Below, in pieces: positions 33,047 through 44,483 of a DNA stretch of 64,000 nt; the first letter of the stretch is position 1; each line of letters starts with the position of its first letter. Made by a program: the position numbers and the translations under genes. The stretch is from contig JAJOZX010003313.1 of NCBI GenBank assembly GCA_023014485.1, positions 254,501 to 318,500 of the forward strand. Reading direction: 5' to 3'. The notes below the pieces were generated by a model. It searched no databases, was not told the DNA's origin, and saw only the letters and a list, made by a program, of their open reading frames with translations. Source of the DNA: Bathynomus jamesi. Its lineage: Eukaryota; Arthropoda; Malacostraca; Isopoda; Cirolanidae.

Positions 33047-34277
33047 TATATGATCAAAAGTATTCGGACACCCCGGAAAATCCGCATTTCTGCAAATATC
33101 ACCTTCGCCGAAAGGTATGCTGGGAAAAAGCGTGGCGAAACTATAATGCTGAGGTGTTCTGTTAAGTTATCAGTAACTGTTGTGAAGCCATGCCGCGCGG
33201 ACGTGAACTCTCCGAGTTCCAACGTGGACTCGTCATCGGATGTTATTTAAGTAACGTTTCTATACGAAACATTGCAGCCAAACAGGATATACCAAAGTCG
33301 ACTGTAGCGGATGTTATCATGAGATGGAAGCACGACGGTGCAACTAACGCGAAAAAACGTTCCGGACGACCACGCAAACTGACGGAACGTGATAGAAGAA
33401 GTCTGGTACGACATGTCAAGAAGTCCCGCACGTCCTCTGCCGCTTCCATCGCTGAGGAGGTAGGAAGAGCATCCGGTACCTCCGTTAGTACTGTAACTAT
33501 CCGCAGAGAGATGCACAGACTCGCTTATTATGGTAGAGCAGCTGTACACAAGCCACTGATTACAAAAGTTAATGCCACGCGTCGTTTGGCCTGGTGTGTC
33601 TCCCGTCGTTCCTGGACCGTGGAGGACTGGAAAACTGTTCTTTGGAGCGACGAGTCGCGGTATTCACTCTTCCAGTCTGATGGGCGTGTTTGGGTGTGGC
33701 GACAGCCCGGAGAACGGCTTCTTCCTGACTGTGTACGTCCAACGGTGAAGTTCGGTGGAGGGTCCATCATGGTATGGGGTTGTTTTTCCTGGCTAGGGCT
33801 CGGCCCGTTGGTTGTTATACCCACTACCATGAACGCTGACGTTTATCTCGACGTTCTGGACAATTCGGCCCTCCCTACACTGTGGCAATACTACGGAGAT
33901 GGCCATTGTTTGTTTCAACAGGATCGAGCTCCCTGCCATACTGCAAGGCGTGTGCAGGACTGGTTTCGTGAAAATAAGGTGGATTTGTTAGACTGGCCTG
34001 CTCAGAGCCCCGATCTCAACCCAATCGAGCACATGTGGGACGAACTGGAGCGACGGATACGAAACCGCACACCACGCCCGGCTTCACTTGCATCTCTTGC
34101 ATCAGCTCCGCAAGAGGAATGGCGAGCCATTCCTGCACAGACTTACCGAAAACTGGTGGAAAGTATGCCTCGACGTGTTGACGCTGTAATAAAAGCAAAG
34201 GGTGGACCTACTGGTTACTAAATGCCATAATAAAACCATTTTTCCCAAAACCATGCGGTGTCCGAATACTTTTGATC

Positions 34278-34282
<5 letters not shown>
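33047..34282 (+). mobile_element. Complete Tc1-like transposon
   Basis: Perfect 26-bp terminal inverted repeats: TATATGATCAAAAGTATTCG through GGACACC at 33047-33072 and the inverted copy at 34257-34282. Length 1236 bp. Because it sits in (TA)n the exact TA target duplication cannot be assigned. Perfect ends and an intact gene make it the best candidate here for a recently active element. Confidence 0.9.
33190..34221 (+). CDS. Tc1-like transposase (DD34E), intact
   Basis: 343 residues, the usual length for Tc1 transposases. The N-terminus has a helix-turn-helix (about residues 8-47, [11 protein letters not shown]...[12 protein letters not shown]), the GRPRK hook at 59-63, and a second helix-turn-helix (about 66-112). 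The catalytic triad is visible: D154 in LWSDES, D245 in FQQDRAPCH and E280 in [14 protein letters not shown], with 34 residues between the last two. VWGCF lies at 195-199. The enzyme would bind the 26-bp ends, cut them and reinsert at TA. The start at 33190 sits 117 bp inside the left end; no stops or frameshifts. Coding sequence is clearly GC-richer than the surroundings, which fits a recent arrival, possibly horizontal. Confidence 0.93.
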   Translation: MPRGRELSEFQRGLVIGCYLSNVSIRNIAAKQDIPKSTVADVIMRWKHDGATNAKKRSGRPRKLTERDRRSLVRHVKKSRTSSAASIAEEVGRASGTSVSTVTIRREMHRLAYYGRAAVHKPLITKVNATRRLAWCVSRRSWTVEDWKTVLWSDESRYSLFQSDGRVWVWRQPGERLLPDCVRPTVKFGGGSIMVWGCFSWLGLGPLVVIPTTMNADVYLDVLDNSALPTLWQYYGDGHCLFQQDRAPCHTARRVQDWFRENKVDLLDWPAQSPDLNPIEHMWDELERRIRNRTPRPASLASLASAPQEEWRAIPAQTYRKLVESMPRRVDAVIKAKGGPTGY

Positions 34283-34314
<32 letters not shown>

Positions 34315-34324
34315 ATATATATAT

Positions 34325-34804
34325 TATTTCGAGGTTATGTGAAACGAACACTGAATCAGACTGTTCACCAGAGTATTTCAGTGATTTCATTCGAATCACC
34401 GGAGCATTCACTAACTCTTGTTCGTTATTTGTTTTCGAACTCGGAGGATAGTATTTAATCTAAAGCGAGATTTCTTTATATTTATTCCACAAAAGCTTTT
34501 CAGATTTATTTCTTTAAATCAGTTACCGCGACTTAAACTACGTCATTTCCTTCAATTGCGACTTAATATCTCTGGAGGTTATATGCTGTATTTCATTTCA
34601 TTTTATATTTCGCTTCCGTGTGTATATTCTTTTCAAAAAATTTTCTTCGGGTGAATGTAATATGGCGTTCTTTCAATTTCCACTTTCTCACCTCCATACG
34701 AATATTCAGCGAGTAAATTTATTATCTTTTTGTTTTATTGAGACGCATCTTTGCTTCGATACTTATATTCCTAGAAATGTTCCAATTAAAACTTGGGTCT
34801 TAGT
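34325..34804. other. Intergenic, AT-rich
   Basis: Two 66-78 codon frames overlap here without family character. Nothing supported. Confidence 0.5.
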
Positions 34805-34970
34805 CGTGACCACGTCGTAACACCGCTTTCCGTTAGATCAGCGAGGTTAAGCGACATTGGGTTTGTTCAGTCGCTGGATAGGGTGACCGTCCTCTGCGTT
34901 CAGATGATGCAGCGACCCGTAGGTGGTTCGTAAAGGTACATTCCCTCCGTCACATGACCTTTGCCGTTTT
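34805..34970 (+). mobile_element. 5S rRNA-derived SINE
   Basis: Contains CCACGTCGTAACACCGC, GATCAGCGAGGTTAAGCGAC (5S A-box region) and TGGATAGGGTGACCG (C-box region), then the tail TTCAGATGATGCAGCGACCC, CCGTCACATGACCTTTGCCG. A (TA)n-(TG)n tract follows immediately at 34971-35010. Confidence 0.8.
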
Positions 34971-35969
34971 ATATATATATATATATATAAACAGTGTGTG
35001 TGTGTGTGTGCTCGCGCGCGCGTAAGAAACTACATTAAGAAAAAATATATTAATGTCAATTCCAGTTTAATATACTGCACTTAATGAGCACACCACATCA
35101 CACAAACTGCGCGAGTGCGCACACGCAGTCATCCATAAAGCACTACTACCTCAACCGTCTAGAAATAACTACTGTATTCGCTTTAACTGCATTACATAAC
35201 ATGTAATTGGCTAATATTTTATACAATTTAGTTTCGAAAACAAAGTAGGAAGGAAAGAAGGAAAATTATTATTATTAAGAATATTAAAATGAGTCATTTA
35301 TGAAGTTAAACACACACACACACACACACTATTACAATTTCAAACTTCATCTTTAGAATATTTATTTACATGTGAAAACTATCATTCAACACTACAAATG
35401 GTATTCGACGCTTGAACTCCATTAGAGCAGAGGAAAATGCTCTTTTCGAGGGAATCCAATGTAATTTCTGATTCTTTGACACGTTTTAACATGTTTTAAC
35501 ATTCTATATAAAAATCTAAAGAAGTTTAGTCGAATGATCTAAGTGGCCATGCTATCGGGCCACCACGGCCCACCCATCGCTGAGGAAAGGTTTTAATGCA
35601 TTCCTCATGTCAACTCCAATAGGCCCTTAGTTGGGAAAGAACAAAAGTCCGTAGCATATTAAAATAGCATACTTTGATTCAGTAACGGTACAATACAATG
35701 GTCATAGAAAAATGGGCTGATTATGCAGTCACTTGACAGAGCACATCAAGCGTTAAACTTCCTCGATCGCTCGACTAAACTTTTTTTTGTTTTTTTCTAA
35801 GGGGGTATATTAAAATACTTTTTTTTTATCGTGACAAACCCAGAAATCTGGCAGAACTCTGTCAAAAGGATTAAGAGGTGAGTGTCATAATGTGCAAGCG
35901 TTCTAAATTTGAACAGTTTAAAAAATAAAAAATTATGACCAATTTTTGCATCTTTATTTTTCCTATGAC
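34971..35969. other. Intergenic with microsatellites
   Basis: (TA)n-(TG)n-(CG)n at 34971-35022 and (CA)n near 35310-35329. No gene seen. Confidence 0.5.
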
Positions 35970-35972
35970 ACC

Positions 35973-35973
<1 letters not shown>

Positions 35974-36040
<67 letters not shown>
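35974..36040. repeat. (TA)n microsatellite
   Basis: Long uninterrupted TA run. Confidence 0.95.
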
Positions 36041-36043
<3 letters not shown>

Positions 36044-36870
36044 AATGTACTGATATAAGAATTGACCGATAAGTGAAAACGATATATCGGCTGATATTTG
36101 CCTTTTTTTCAAAGCTGATATGGGAGTATTTGCAGGCTCATAAATCAGCTGAAATTACATCTCCGGAATACTAAAATTAATGTGTTTTGAACTTTGAATG
36201 CATTTCTAGTACTAAAAAATCCTTTTAAAATTGCAAAAGAAACGTAAATATTTTTTTTTTAGTCTTGTATATGGCGAAATATTTGGACTGACATTTGGTC
36301 GAGAACACATTCTATCAACAAGGTTTTTCGGATTAGATCAAGTTAAATTATAATTAGTGACGATAACGTGTGTACAGATCGGAAACACTGGAAGGGAAGT
36401 ACATTAAGATAACAAAAGAAAAGCGCATTGTATTTAAGCGAATAATCGCTAATATGAAAATTCTTAGAGGCAGAGTGGTAGGCCTAGCCTAAGGAAATGG
36501 ATAAACCTATATATAGGCCTAATTCAGGCTAGTTTATTGGTGAGATAAGGAGTTACGTTTCGGTGGGTGTTTTGGGGGGAGGGTAAGATGGATTACAGTG
36601 TGGTGTGCTGGTGCGCGGGATAATGTAACTTACGTAAGCCCTGATTAAAAGCCAAATTGTGTATCTGGAATGCTAAGCCACCGAGTTAAGTGGTTTGCAA
36701 AACTGGGTGCGCAGGTTCATGTATTTGGATTTCTATGGGAAATCACCAAAATGAACTTACGCCTTTCTCCTACCATTATATTCATACTGGAAGAAATGCA
36801 AAATATTCGTGGGATATATTCTTTGTTATCAGCAAAGTCGCCGATAAGGCAGGAATATCGGTACACTCAG
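36041..36870. mobile_element. Possible hAT-derived element
   Basis: The left edge has AGGAATGTACTGATATAAG and CCGATAAG...ATATCGGCTGATA, and near 36830-36865 there is GCCGATAAGGCAGGAATATC then GGTACAC, an inverted counterpart. Such CCGATA/TATCGG-rich ends starting near CAGGGATGTACCGATA are typical of some hAT elements. Termini and target duplication cannot be fixed, and the small frames inside are not recognisable. Weak call. Confidence 0.3.
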
Positions 36871-36965
36871 GAAGTCCTCCTTGCCAGAAGGTACAGTAGC
36901 GGATGAGACTACACAGTCAAAAATATTTAATGCCATCCTTGAAGAGGTGGAAAACGCAACTTTAA

Positions 36966-37362
36966 GTTACCCTCGATATAACGGGAGTAGATCCGATATA
37001 CTCATTAAAAATGGTGTATATACTAAAAGTATATCTACACAAAAGCCTGTCATACCCTTGGGGAAAATGGGTATGGATCGTTTAATTTGAATTAAGCCTC
37101 AGGCTTTACCGAAACGTTTAGAAATTGGACATGGGAAACATACATACATACATACATATATAACCCTCGATATAACGGGAGTAGATCCGATATACTCATT
37201 AAAAATGGTGTATATACTAAAAGTATATCTACACAAAAGCCTGTCATACCCTTGGGGAAAATGGGTATGGATCGTTTAATTTGAATTAAGCCTCAGGCTT
37301 TACCGAAACGTTTAGAAATTGGACATGGGAAACATACATACATACATACATATATATATATA
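36966..37362. repeat. 195-bp tandem duplication, possibly Penelope-like
   Basis: The segment from ACCCTCGATATAACGGGAGT (36968) to the (CATA)n run near 37140-37156 is repeated, nearly unchanged, from 37162 to about 37356. Both units contain AGCCTCAGGCTTTACCGAAA and CGTTTAGAAATTGG, a hairpin followed by GAAACG reminiscent of Penelope-like repeats, and both end in (CATA)n. No open reading frame spans both units; the 69-codon frame at 36881 stops inside the first. Confidence 0.65.
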
Positions 37363-37571
37363 TATAATTTTTTTCGCCCAAATAAAATTTTAAAAGATTA
37401 ACACTTAAAAAGTTTAAAAACTGTATAGACTACAGTGGACCCATCTATTCGTATATCTACCTACCTCTATGGATTTCTATTTGTTTTTGTCAGTTTATAT
37501 TTCGTGTCTAACCATTAACTTCTTGTACTAAAAACAGTAATACGCTTTATAAAGGAGAGGGAATATAATGG

Positions 37572-37774
37572 GGATCAAATGTAGAATTCGGACCCCAGCC
37601 TTCTTTAGTTAGCTTTATAAGGCTAACTAACGAAAATATCACGACCTAACCTAACCAATCGTCAAGGGCGTACAGTTAACCTAACGATTGGTTAGGTTAG
37701 GTCGTGATATTTTCGTTAGTTAGCCTTATAAAGCTAACTAAAGAAGGCTGGGGTCCGAATTCTACATTTGATCC
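37572..37774. mobile_element. Palindromic MITE, copy 1
   Basis: 203 bp flanked by a perfect 8-bp target duplication TATAATGG (37564-37571 and 37775-37782). Ends GGATCA and TGATCC. Next come 17 bp (AATGTAGAATTCGGACC) matched exactly in inverted form at the other end, then CCAGCC and an arm of about 60 bp (TTAGTTAGCTTTATAAGGCT, AACGAAAATATCACGACCTA, ACCTAACCAATCG). An asymmetric centre of about 30 bp separates the arms. Other copies at 53746 and 61848. 8-bp duplications and terminal GG would suit Merlin- or hAT-like families, but the superfamily is not established. Confidence 0.85.
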
Positions 37775-38066
37775 TATAATGGAATACGGTCAAACACCTC
37801 TAAAACTTGATCGAGTTCGAACAATTTCATTTTAGATTCCAGGGTGGCTCGTTGGATCAAGACGGTGACTTCTGATACCTCACGACGCAGAGTTGAGCCC
37901 GTGTTTTCGTTTCTCGTTACACTTTTATGACTTTTTCAATCATACAACGGGCAAGCATTGCACTAAAAGCAATGTATTAATTATTAAAATATATACTTCG
38001 CAACCTATGAGGAAATTTCGATGTGGATACCTTCTATGTACAGTAACATTAAGCATAAAATACATA

Positions 38067-38992
38067 CAGGCGTTGGACAGAATAATGGAAACGCTCGCAT
38101 TTTCGGTGCTGTATTTTCTGATATCATTAATGGCGTTATGTACTTTATTAAATTAATATGTAACTGCGTATAATATTGAGAACATCTTCTATTTTAATAT
38201 GTTCATATTGGTTTTTTCATGTTCTTTTAAAATAAATAAAAATATAGCGCTTGGAAAAAATGTTACTGACTGTGAAAGGGGCATGATAGCAGGAGCCGGT
38301 TTGGTTGGTGTTTCAGTAATAAGTCACATAATTGCTCCTGTATTCGAGGAACAGTCCTCAAGGTTATGAATACACGCAAAAATAATAATAAAATACCATA
38401 AAATAAGGAATATAGTGAGCGTAAAGCAACACTGACAGAATGCGACAGAAGAACCTTATATGATAATTATGAGCTGTGAAGAATCAATCAAAGACGTTGC
38501 ATCAAAACTTTTTTGTTCAAAATTTAACAATAGTCCGCAAAGACGAGTGTCAGTCATAACTACGTTATGGGAACTGTAGTAAAGCCTATTTTAACACCAA
38601 CCAGTACCAAAGTTCTAATGAATTTTGGAGTTGGGGAGAATAATGGGAACAATTCTGTACTTATGTGTATTTTTTTTAATTTCTTTCCATGTATTCATAA
38701 CTATGGGACTGTTCCTCAAGGTGCAGGGACGATCACGCGACTTTTAATATTGAGACATCAACCAAACGGGCTCCTACTATCATGCCCCTTTCAGTCAGTA
38801 AAATTTTCAAAGCGCCATATTTTTATTTATTCTACAAGAACATTAAAAACCAATATGAACATATTAAAATAGAAGATATTCTCAATATTATATGCAATTG
38901 CATATTAATTTAATAAAGTACATAACGCCATTAATGATATCAGAAATTACAGCACCGAAAATGAGTGTTTCCATTATTCTGTCTAACTCCTG
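38067..38992. mobile_element. Foldback Tc1 with ~300-bp inverted ends
   Basis: CAGGCGTTGGACAGAATAAT at 38067 and its diverged inverted copy ending CTCCTG at 38992, with TA flanks. Inverted similarity continues for about 300 bp on each side and includes coding sequence: the left arm reads TDCERGMIAGAGLVGVSV, the start of a Tc1-type DNA-binding domain. Only a further ~150 bp of N-terminal coding remains (EESIKDVASKLF near 38480). The catalytic part is gone and the 3' end is replaced by an inverted copy of the 5' end. Confidence 0.7.
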
Positions 38993-39099
38993 TATATATT
39001 ACGGTTAACCCTTTAAGGCCAGAATTCTTTGTAGTGTTAAGTTATGAATGCGTGTATTTGAAATGCTACCAATTTGTATAGGTCGTACTGAAAGGGTTA

Positions 39100-39145
<46 letters not shown>

Positions 39146-39373
39146 AGAAATTAAATAAAGACAATCCGCTCGAGTATTTTACTTACAGTGCGTTCCAACC
39201 CCTGTAAGTTGAAATACATTCTAAAGTACTTGGGAAGGACCGTTATTGTTTGTTTTTTAATATCGCTTTTGTTAAATAGTAAACAGTTTGTATTTGAGTG
39301 TGAATTCATCATCTCTTCGTTCTACATGACAATTCTTTTTTTTTCTTTACTAATCTTTCTATTTTTCTGTTTA

Positions 39374-39421
<48 letters not shown>

Positions 39422-39594
39422 CCCTTTCTTTCCATGGCAAACCTTGACCAACATTCGGAGGAATGATGCCAAATTAATTTTATCAATTCCATTAAACTAC
39501 CTTAAAAGTTTTCCTCTAACATAATTTTAGGGGTCAGGCGATCGATTAAGTTTTATAATAACATAACCAACAAATAAACTTTATATATATACTG

Positions 39595-39625
<31 letters not shown>

Positions 39626-40147
39626 AAAAGTCAATGTTAGCAGTCAGTTATAGCAGTTACAGCCTTTATCACATATGCGAATGCTGCAGTTTTGCAAAGA
39701 TAACACACACACACTTTCCAACGTTTTAATTTAAGAGGACTGCAGCATTTTAACTACTCGACAAATAATCAAACAACACTCTCATACATCAAAGGCCACG
39801 AGCAAGAGACGTTAAATCTTGCGAAATCGATAACCGACTGAAAAGCGAAACGACGAACCAACTAATTCAATAACATAAAACGACGCTTTCAAATAAGAAT
39901 AGATAAATTACTTTAAAAATGTATCATTATCATAATTGTTTCCATTCTTATCCAAGGATTTTGCTACCCCATTAACCCCTCAATTTAAAATACCCCCTTT
40001 ACACCCCTCCCCGGCACGATAGGGGGTGTCCTTGGAAAAACAGAAAGTGGGTCACCTACTGCACTTGGCTGAATAACCCATTTCACTTTCACTGGAATCT
40101 CTTAATTTCTCTCTCTATAACAAATATTTAATAAACCCATTATAAAA

Positions 40148-40181
<34 letters not shown>

Positions 40182-40430
40182 TATAAAGCTGTTTTACGTC
40201 AAATCTCCATTGTATAAAGAATATATACAAATTATAAATGTTAAGTATAACGCATAAACTATTCATGTCTAATTCTCACTTTATTCACACTGAAAATGTA
40301 ATCAAAGAAAATTTTAAGCGTTAAACAAATTACAAAGTAATGAATGAAAGAAAATTAAGTCAAAAAAGCTTTATAAATTTAATGCGAAATGTTGTTGGGC
40401 GCTATTCAACTTGGAGGATTTCAAAATAAG
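38993..40430. other. Intergenic with microsatellites
   Basis: (TG)n at about 39102-39142 and 39600-39625, (CA)n at about 39377-39417, (TA)n near 40148-40186. No gene is supported. Confidence 0.55.
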
Positions 40431-40431
40431 T

Positions 40432-40595
40432 TATAATGCTATAATGTTTCAGACCAACAAAGAAAGACCCTAGGATCCACTCATGGCTGGTCTACCTAAC
40501 TGTGTTCGTAATTGTGTATTGTACATGTCCTCCGTGGTGGCGGAGGGGACCTACAATTTTACGTGGGTTCCGAACCACAAAGAACATATGAAATT
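40432..40595. repeat. Dispersed repeat plus 5S-SINE fragment
   Basis: 40438-40510 matches the repeat at 8838-8945 (TTTCAGACCAACAAAG, GATCCACTCATGGCTGGTCT). Right after it, 40530-40595 resembles the 3' part of the 5S-derived SINE on the minus strand (TACGTGGGTTCCGAACCAC, CTCCGTGGTGGCGGAGG). Confidence 0.5.
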
Positions 40596-40622
40596 TTTAT
40601 AGTGAGCACACTAGGGGCCATT

Positions 40623-40627
<5 letters not shown>

Positions 40628-40662
<35 letters not shown>
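40628..40662. repeat. (TG)n microsatellite
   Basis: Uninterrupted TG run. Confidence 0.9.
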
Positions 40663-40664
<2 letters not shown>

Positions 40665-41323
40665 AACTACCAGTTTATGCGCTAATAAAGTTACACACGT
40701 AAACTTTGTCCAATGTAAAATCCATAGTCTGTGTATACTATAAATTTGCAGTGGAGTGTAATTGATGTTTTCTCCTCCAGAAGTTAATTAAGGATTATTT
40801 CGATGAACGTGCGACGACAATTCTTATGATAACGAAAAAACAAAGATTCGTCGTCTTACAAAAACAGCGGCAAACTCTTTCGAGTGAAAGCTGAAATTCT
40901 TAAGAAACCGAACGATACTCGAGGTTAAACTGAACTAAATGACATTAAGGAAAAAAAATAAATAAACGAGAGATATAACCCACCCCCAACCCCCTCTCTA
41001 ATGCATTGTACGCAAGATGCTTTCCATACCAAACAAAATTTAGACTTCCCTCACTGCGCGCATTTCGGGAGGCCATGCGTGAAAATTTCCAACGTCTCAT
41101 CACTGTTCATGTCCAACCATGCACGAGCATCGAAGCTCCACCCTCAAACATTCATAGATTTTAAGCCAATAACTTTATGAACTTGACCCTACAATCGGGA
41201 ATCCCAAATGTAATTAAGTTTCAAGTAAAAAAAGTTGCCTCTAACTTCAACAGATGCTTTCGAAATAACTTAAAACAAAGCTACATACATGTTATTAAAT
41301 TTAATTTAATATATACTGCAACT

Positions 41324-41329
<6 letters not shown>
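40663..41329. other. Intergenic, no gene seen
   Basis: No coding or RNA character recognised. Confidence 0.5.
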
Positions 41330-41373
<44 letters not shown>

Positions 41374-41395
41374 TATATATATATATATATATATA
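41330..41395. repeat. (CA)n-(TA)n compound microsatellite
   Basis: CA run at about 41331-41359 passing into TA at 41360-41394, directly before a SINE. Confidence 0.9.
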
Positions 41396-41690
41396 CTCAA
41401 TGGTATAGTGGTTAGCGTCGCTGACTGCAAATCCATCAGCCCCGGGATCGAGACCCAAGTGATGGCAGGCGGCACGCAGCAAAACCCAGCTGTTCATCAT
41501 TCCACACAAAAAATTGGTTGGTACTTGGTAGATAAATGGGTACCCTGGGTAGCCTAGTGGTTAAGACGCTGGGCTGCTGGTGGAGCGTGGTTCGGATTCC
41601 ACGTTAAACTGTAGGTCTAAGGTGGAGTGACAAGCTTGACCTTCGTCAGAATGAACAATTCGGGCGGAAGCAAAACCAAGGTTATCGCCC
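41396..41690 (+). mobile_element. Dimeric tRNA-derived SINE, type A (copy 4)
   Basis: First head: ATGGTATAGTGGTTAGCGTC, B-box region GGGATCGAGACCC (two changes from the ideal). Linker CCCAGCTGTTCATCATTCC with an extra TACTTGG. Second head: GGGTAGCCTAGTGGTTAAGA and GGTTCGGATTCC. Tail: AGGTCTAAGGTGGAGTGACA, CTTGACCTTCGTCAGAATGA, GGGCGGAAGC. Confidence 0.85.
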
Positions 41691-41856
41691 AAATTGCTCC
41701 AATATTTGTGCAAACATGCATAAATCCCGAAGTAACGCCAATAGCAATCAACGTTTTTTACCAATTATGAAATGACCAAGTGAAACAGCCATTTCGCGAA
41801 ATGACTAAAAGTTTCAACCATTACGCGAAATGACTGGTTACACACTTTGACCGTAA

Positions 41857-41859
41857 TAT

Positions 41860-41921
<62 letters not shown>

Positions 41922-41929
41922 GTGTGTGT
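41857..41929. repeat. (TA)n-(TG)n microsatellite
   Basis: Interrupted TA run then TG, immediately before a foldback repeat. Confidence 0.9.
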
Positions 41930-41932
41930 TAA

Positions 41933-42278
41933 ACACAGACCGTGCATGGAACAAGGAACTCTTCTGGGAAATTACATCCACTATTGTTCGAATAAGTAAT
42001 GATAAATGACAAATACTATAGTTTTTTCCTTTTCATGATGGAAAGCCCAACGTGGGCAACCCTAGATCCTGTCCCAAAGCTGCATCCTATCTGCTTTGCA
42101 GATAGCTGGTGAGTGAAGCTATATTTTGGGGCCTCTTGCGAGTAACCCGGTGCCCACGTTGGACTTTCCATCATGAAAAAGAAAAAACTATAGTATTTGT
42201 CATTTATCATTACTTATTCGAACTATAGTGGATGTAATTTCCCAGAAGAGTTCCTTGTTCCATGCACGGTGTGTTTAA
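41933..42278. mobile_element. Foldback repeat F, copy 1
   Basis: Arms of about 128 bp (41933-42060 and 42150-42278) are inverted copies: ACCGTGCATGGAACAAGGAA, GTAATGATAAATGACAAATA, CATGATGGAAAG. The ~90-bp centre holds a hairpin TATCTGC-TTT-GCAGATA. Arms and centre are shared with 57815-58440. No coding content; end signals and superfamily are unknown. Confidence 0.65.
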
Positions 42279-42313
42279 CATATAAGTTTCTCAGAGGACC
42301 ATTCTAAGTTTGC

Positions 42314-42315
<2 letters not shown>

Positions 42316-42367
<52 letters not shown>

Positions 42368-42378
42368 GTGTGTGTGTG
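42316..42378. repeat. (TA)n-(TG)n microsatellite
   Basis: Long TA run followed by a short TG run. Confidence 0.9.
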
Positions 42379-43469
42379 TGTTTTCCCCCAAAAAAGACCG
42401 ACCCCAAGAAATCATTTTTGTTTTTAACCTTAGCTCGAGTTAATGATTAAAAATACTTAATTAGTTTAATTTTTAACTACACTAATTAAATATCAATAAA
42501 TATTTTTATACTGCCTATGATGCTATGGTTGGGATTTTGAATATGGCCTAATTTCCCGTCTCTTGATCGCTCCTAACTATTAAAGATATCATCAAGTCAG
42601 AGATCACTAATAGGCAGACCGCGCCTACCGCGGTTGTTCGCGGTTCGGATCTTGACCATTGTCGGATATTTATACGCACCGCCGCGAATAAACCCATACA
42701 CAATGATTATGGGATTTACTTTATAATAAAGGTAAACTTTGACATTTCCTACAAAAAATCGAAATCAAACGTTTTTCTTGTCTTTTTGCAAAGTTTTTAA
42801 AGTTTCGTTTTCATTCGAGAGATTTTATATGTTGATTTCGGGTAAAATAATATTGGCCACATTACGAAAACACTAAAAATAAGGGGTGGGGGAGATGGGA
42901 TGGGAGTAACGGATCTTGGAGAGATAAAGAAATGGTACTATAGCGTTTGCGACAAAATGCGTTAGTATTCTCTCGTTTCGTTTGGCCGAAAACGGACTTT
43001 TCGATTGCGCTTCGTTTTTACGTTCTAATTCTATAAATGTAACAGCGAGTTCAACTAACCTAACCTAATATAGAAGTAAAAAAGGCTCTCTTTCATCTGA
43101 TATAAAACGAAAAGATGCAAAACGAACGCAATTTCGCTCATAATTTGAGTGTTGGTGAAAATGTTGTTATAACCAGGACACAAACCGAGGACCACAAAGA
43201 AAATTAATTGACAAATTCTGTTCTATGGCCATGGCTTAAATTTAATTAATATAATTTCTTTTTATAATTTTAATTAAAAAAAAGCAGGGTTTTTTTTGTT
43301 TTGCTGCTTTTATAACATTTAGCAATTGTTTTATTGGTTATATACTTATATGGTATATATTTTGTATGTGAAATATAGGCCTAGGGCCTAATAGAAGAAT
43401 ATTCATTTTAAGCAAACTACACATACAGAATTTTCTTTTTCTTATAGGTACAACCTCTAACAAATAAAT

Positions 43470-43532
<63 letters not shown>

Positions 43533-44139
43533 TTATTTTCTATGTAAATCAATTTTGAACTAAAAAAAAAAACGGGAAAAAAAAACGAAAAAAAACAAAC
43601 CCTTTCACCAAAAAAAAAAACTTTTTACTTTTCTTTGGCCTCAGAACAAACGAGTAATATGCTACTGTAAGAAGCTATATCTAAAAAATAAGAAAACAGT
43701 CTAAACTGGGCAAAGTAGAAAAAAGTGGTAAATCATAGGTAGAGTAAAAAGTGAGGAAATGGCAGTGTTTCGTGTTTTTAAGGTAGAAAATTATTAAGAA
43801 GACCAACCACCGTAAGTCTGTAAGTACAGTTATTAAATACATATGACGATAATTTATTTAAAGTAGAGTAAAATTATTTTAAATTCTAAACGAAGCCAAT
43901 TATGATTACGGCATTAACGTAATTTGATGTTGACCTTTATAATGTCTTCTCTCATATGAAACTTCTTTGGGGATTTCGGGGGGGGGGGGGGGGGGGTGGG
44001 GGGAACCTTGAGTTTCTCAGTGAGAAAAAGTCATGGAATAGGTAAATAGTAAATACATTGTCTCGTCTTAAAATTTTCTTTTCTTTATCACTAAAAACAT
44101 TAATCTTACATTTTAATAACTTTATACTGTGGATATATA

Positions 44140-44140
<1 letters not shown>
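42379..44140. other. Intergenic, low-complexity
   Basis: (TA)n at about 43472-43528, A-rich patches near 43560-43620, and a poly-G run near 43978-43996. ACCTAACCTAATA near 43055 is a short telomere-like stretch only. No gene is supported. Confidence 0.55.

Positions 44141-44227
<87 letters not shown>
44141..44227. repeat. (TA)n left of the hAT MITE
   Basis: Long TA array with one break; resumes at 44411-44480 after the MITE. Confidence 0.9.
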
Positions 44228-44407
44228 CAGTGGCGTGCGGTGGATCGTGGATGTGTCCACAGGGTAAGCGGAAGCTGCAAATATATACATTATACAAGCA
44301 TCATAACTTTATATTAGTTTTCGATTACTAGTAATATAGTGACGTTTTGTAATTTGACCTTTAACTGGGTAGGCGGCGCATGCCCCGCTTATCCTGACTA
44401 CACGCCA

Positions 44408-44409
<2 letters not shown>
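44228..44409. mobile_element. hAT-type MITE inside a (TA)n array
   Basis: Left end CAGTGGCGTGCGGTGGATC; right end CTGACTACACGCCACT then A in place of the final G. GTAAGCGG and CCGCTTATCC extend the inverted similarity. TA arrays flank both sides, so the 8-bp duplication is hidden in the repeat. 182 bp, non-coding. Confidence 0.65.

Positions 44410-44410
<1 letters not shown>

Positions 44411-44480
<70 letters not shown>
44411..44480. repeat. (TA)n right of the hAT MITE
   Basis: Continuation of the array interrupted by the MITE. Confidence 0.9.

Positions 44481-44483
<3 letters not shown>

Noticed and set aside
36670..37090. Possible host gene from overlapping 69-78 codon frames
   Set aside because: Frames conflict, no splice-compatible extension or known motif, and the 3' part lies in a tandem-duplicated repeat.
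37620..37720. Telomere-like TTAGG repeats
   Set aside because: Only two to three units, inside the MITE arms and present in each copy; not a telomere or interstitial telomeric array.
4112..44480. Many open frames rich in IYIYIY, VCVCVC or HTHTHT
   Set aside because: They are translations of (TA)n, (TG)n and (CA)n arrays, present in several frames and on both strands.
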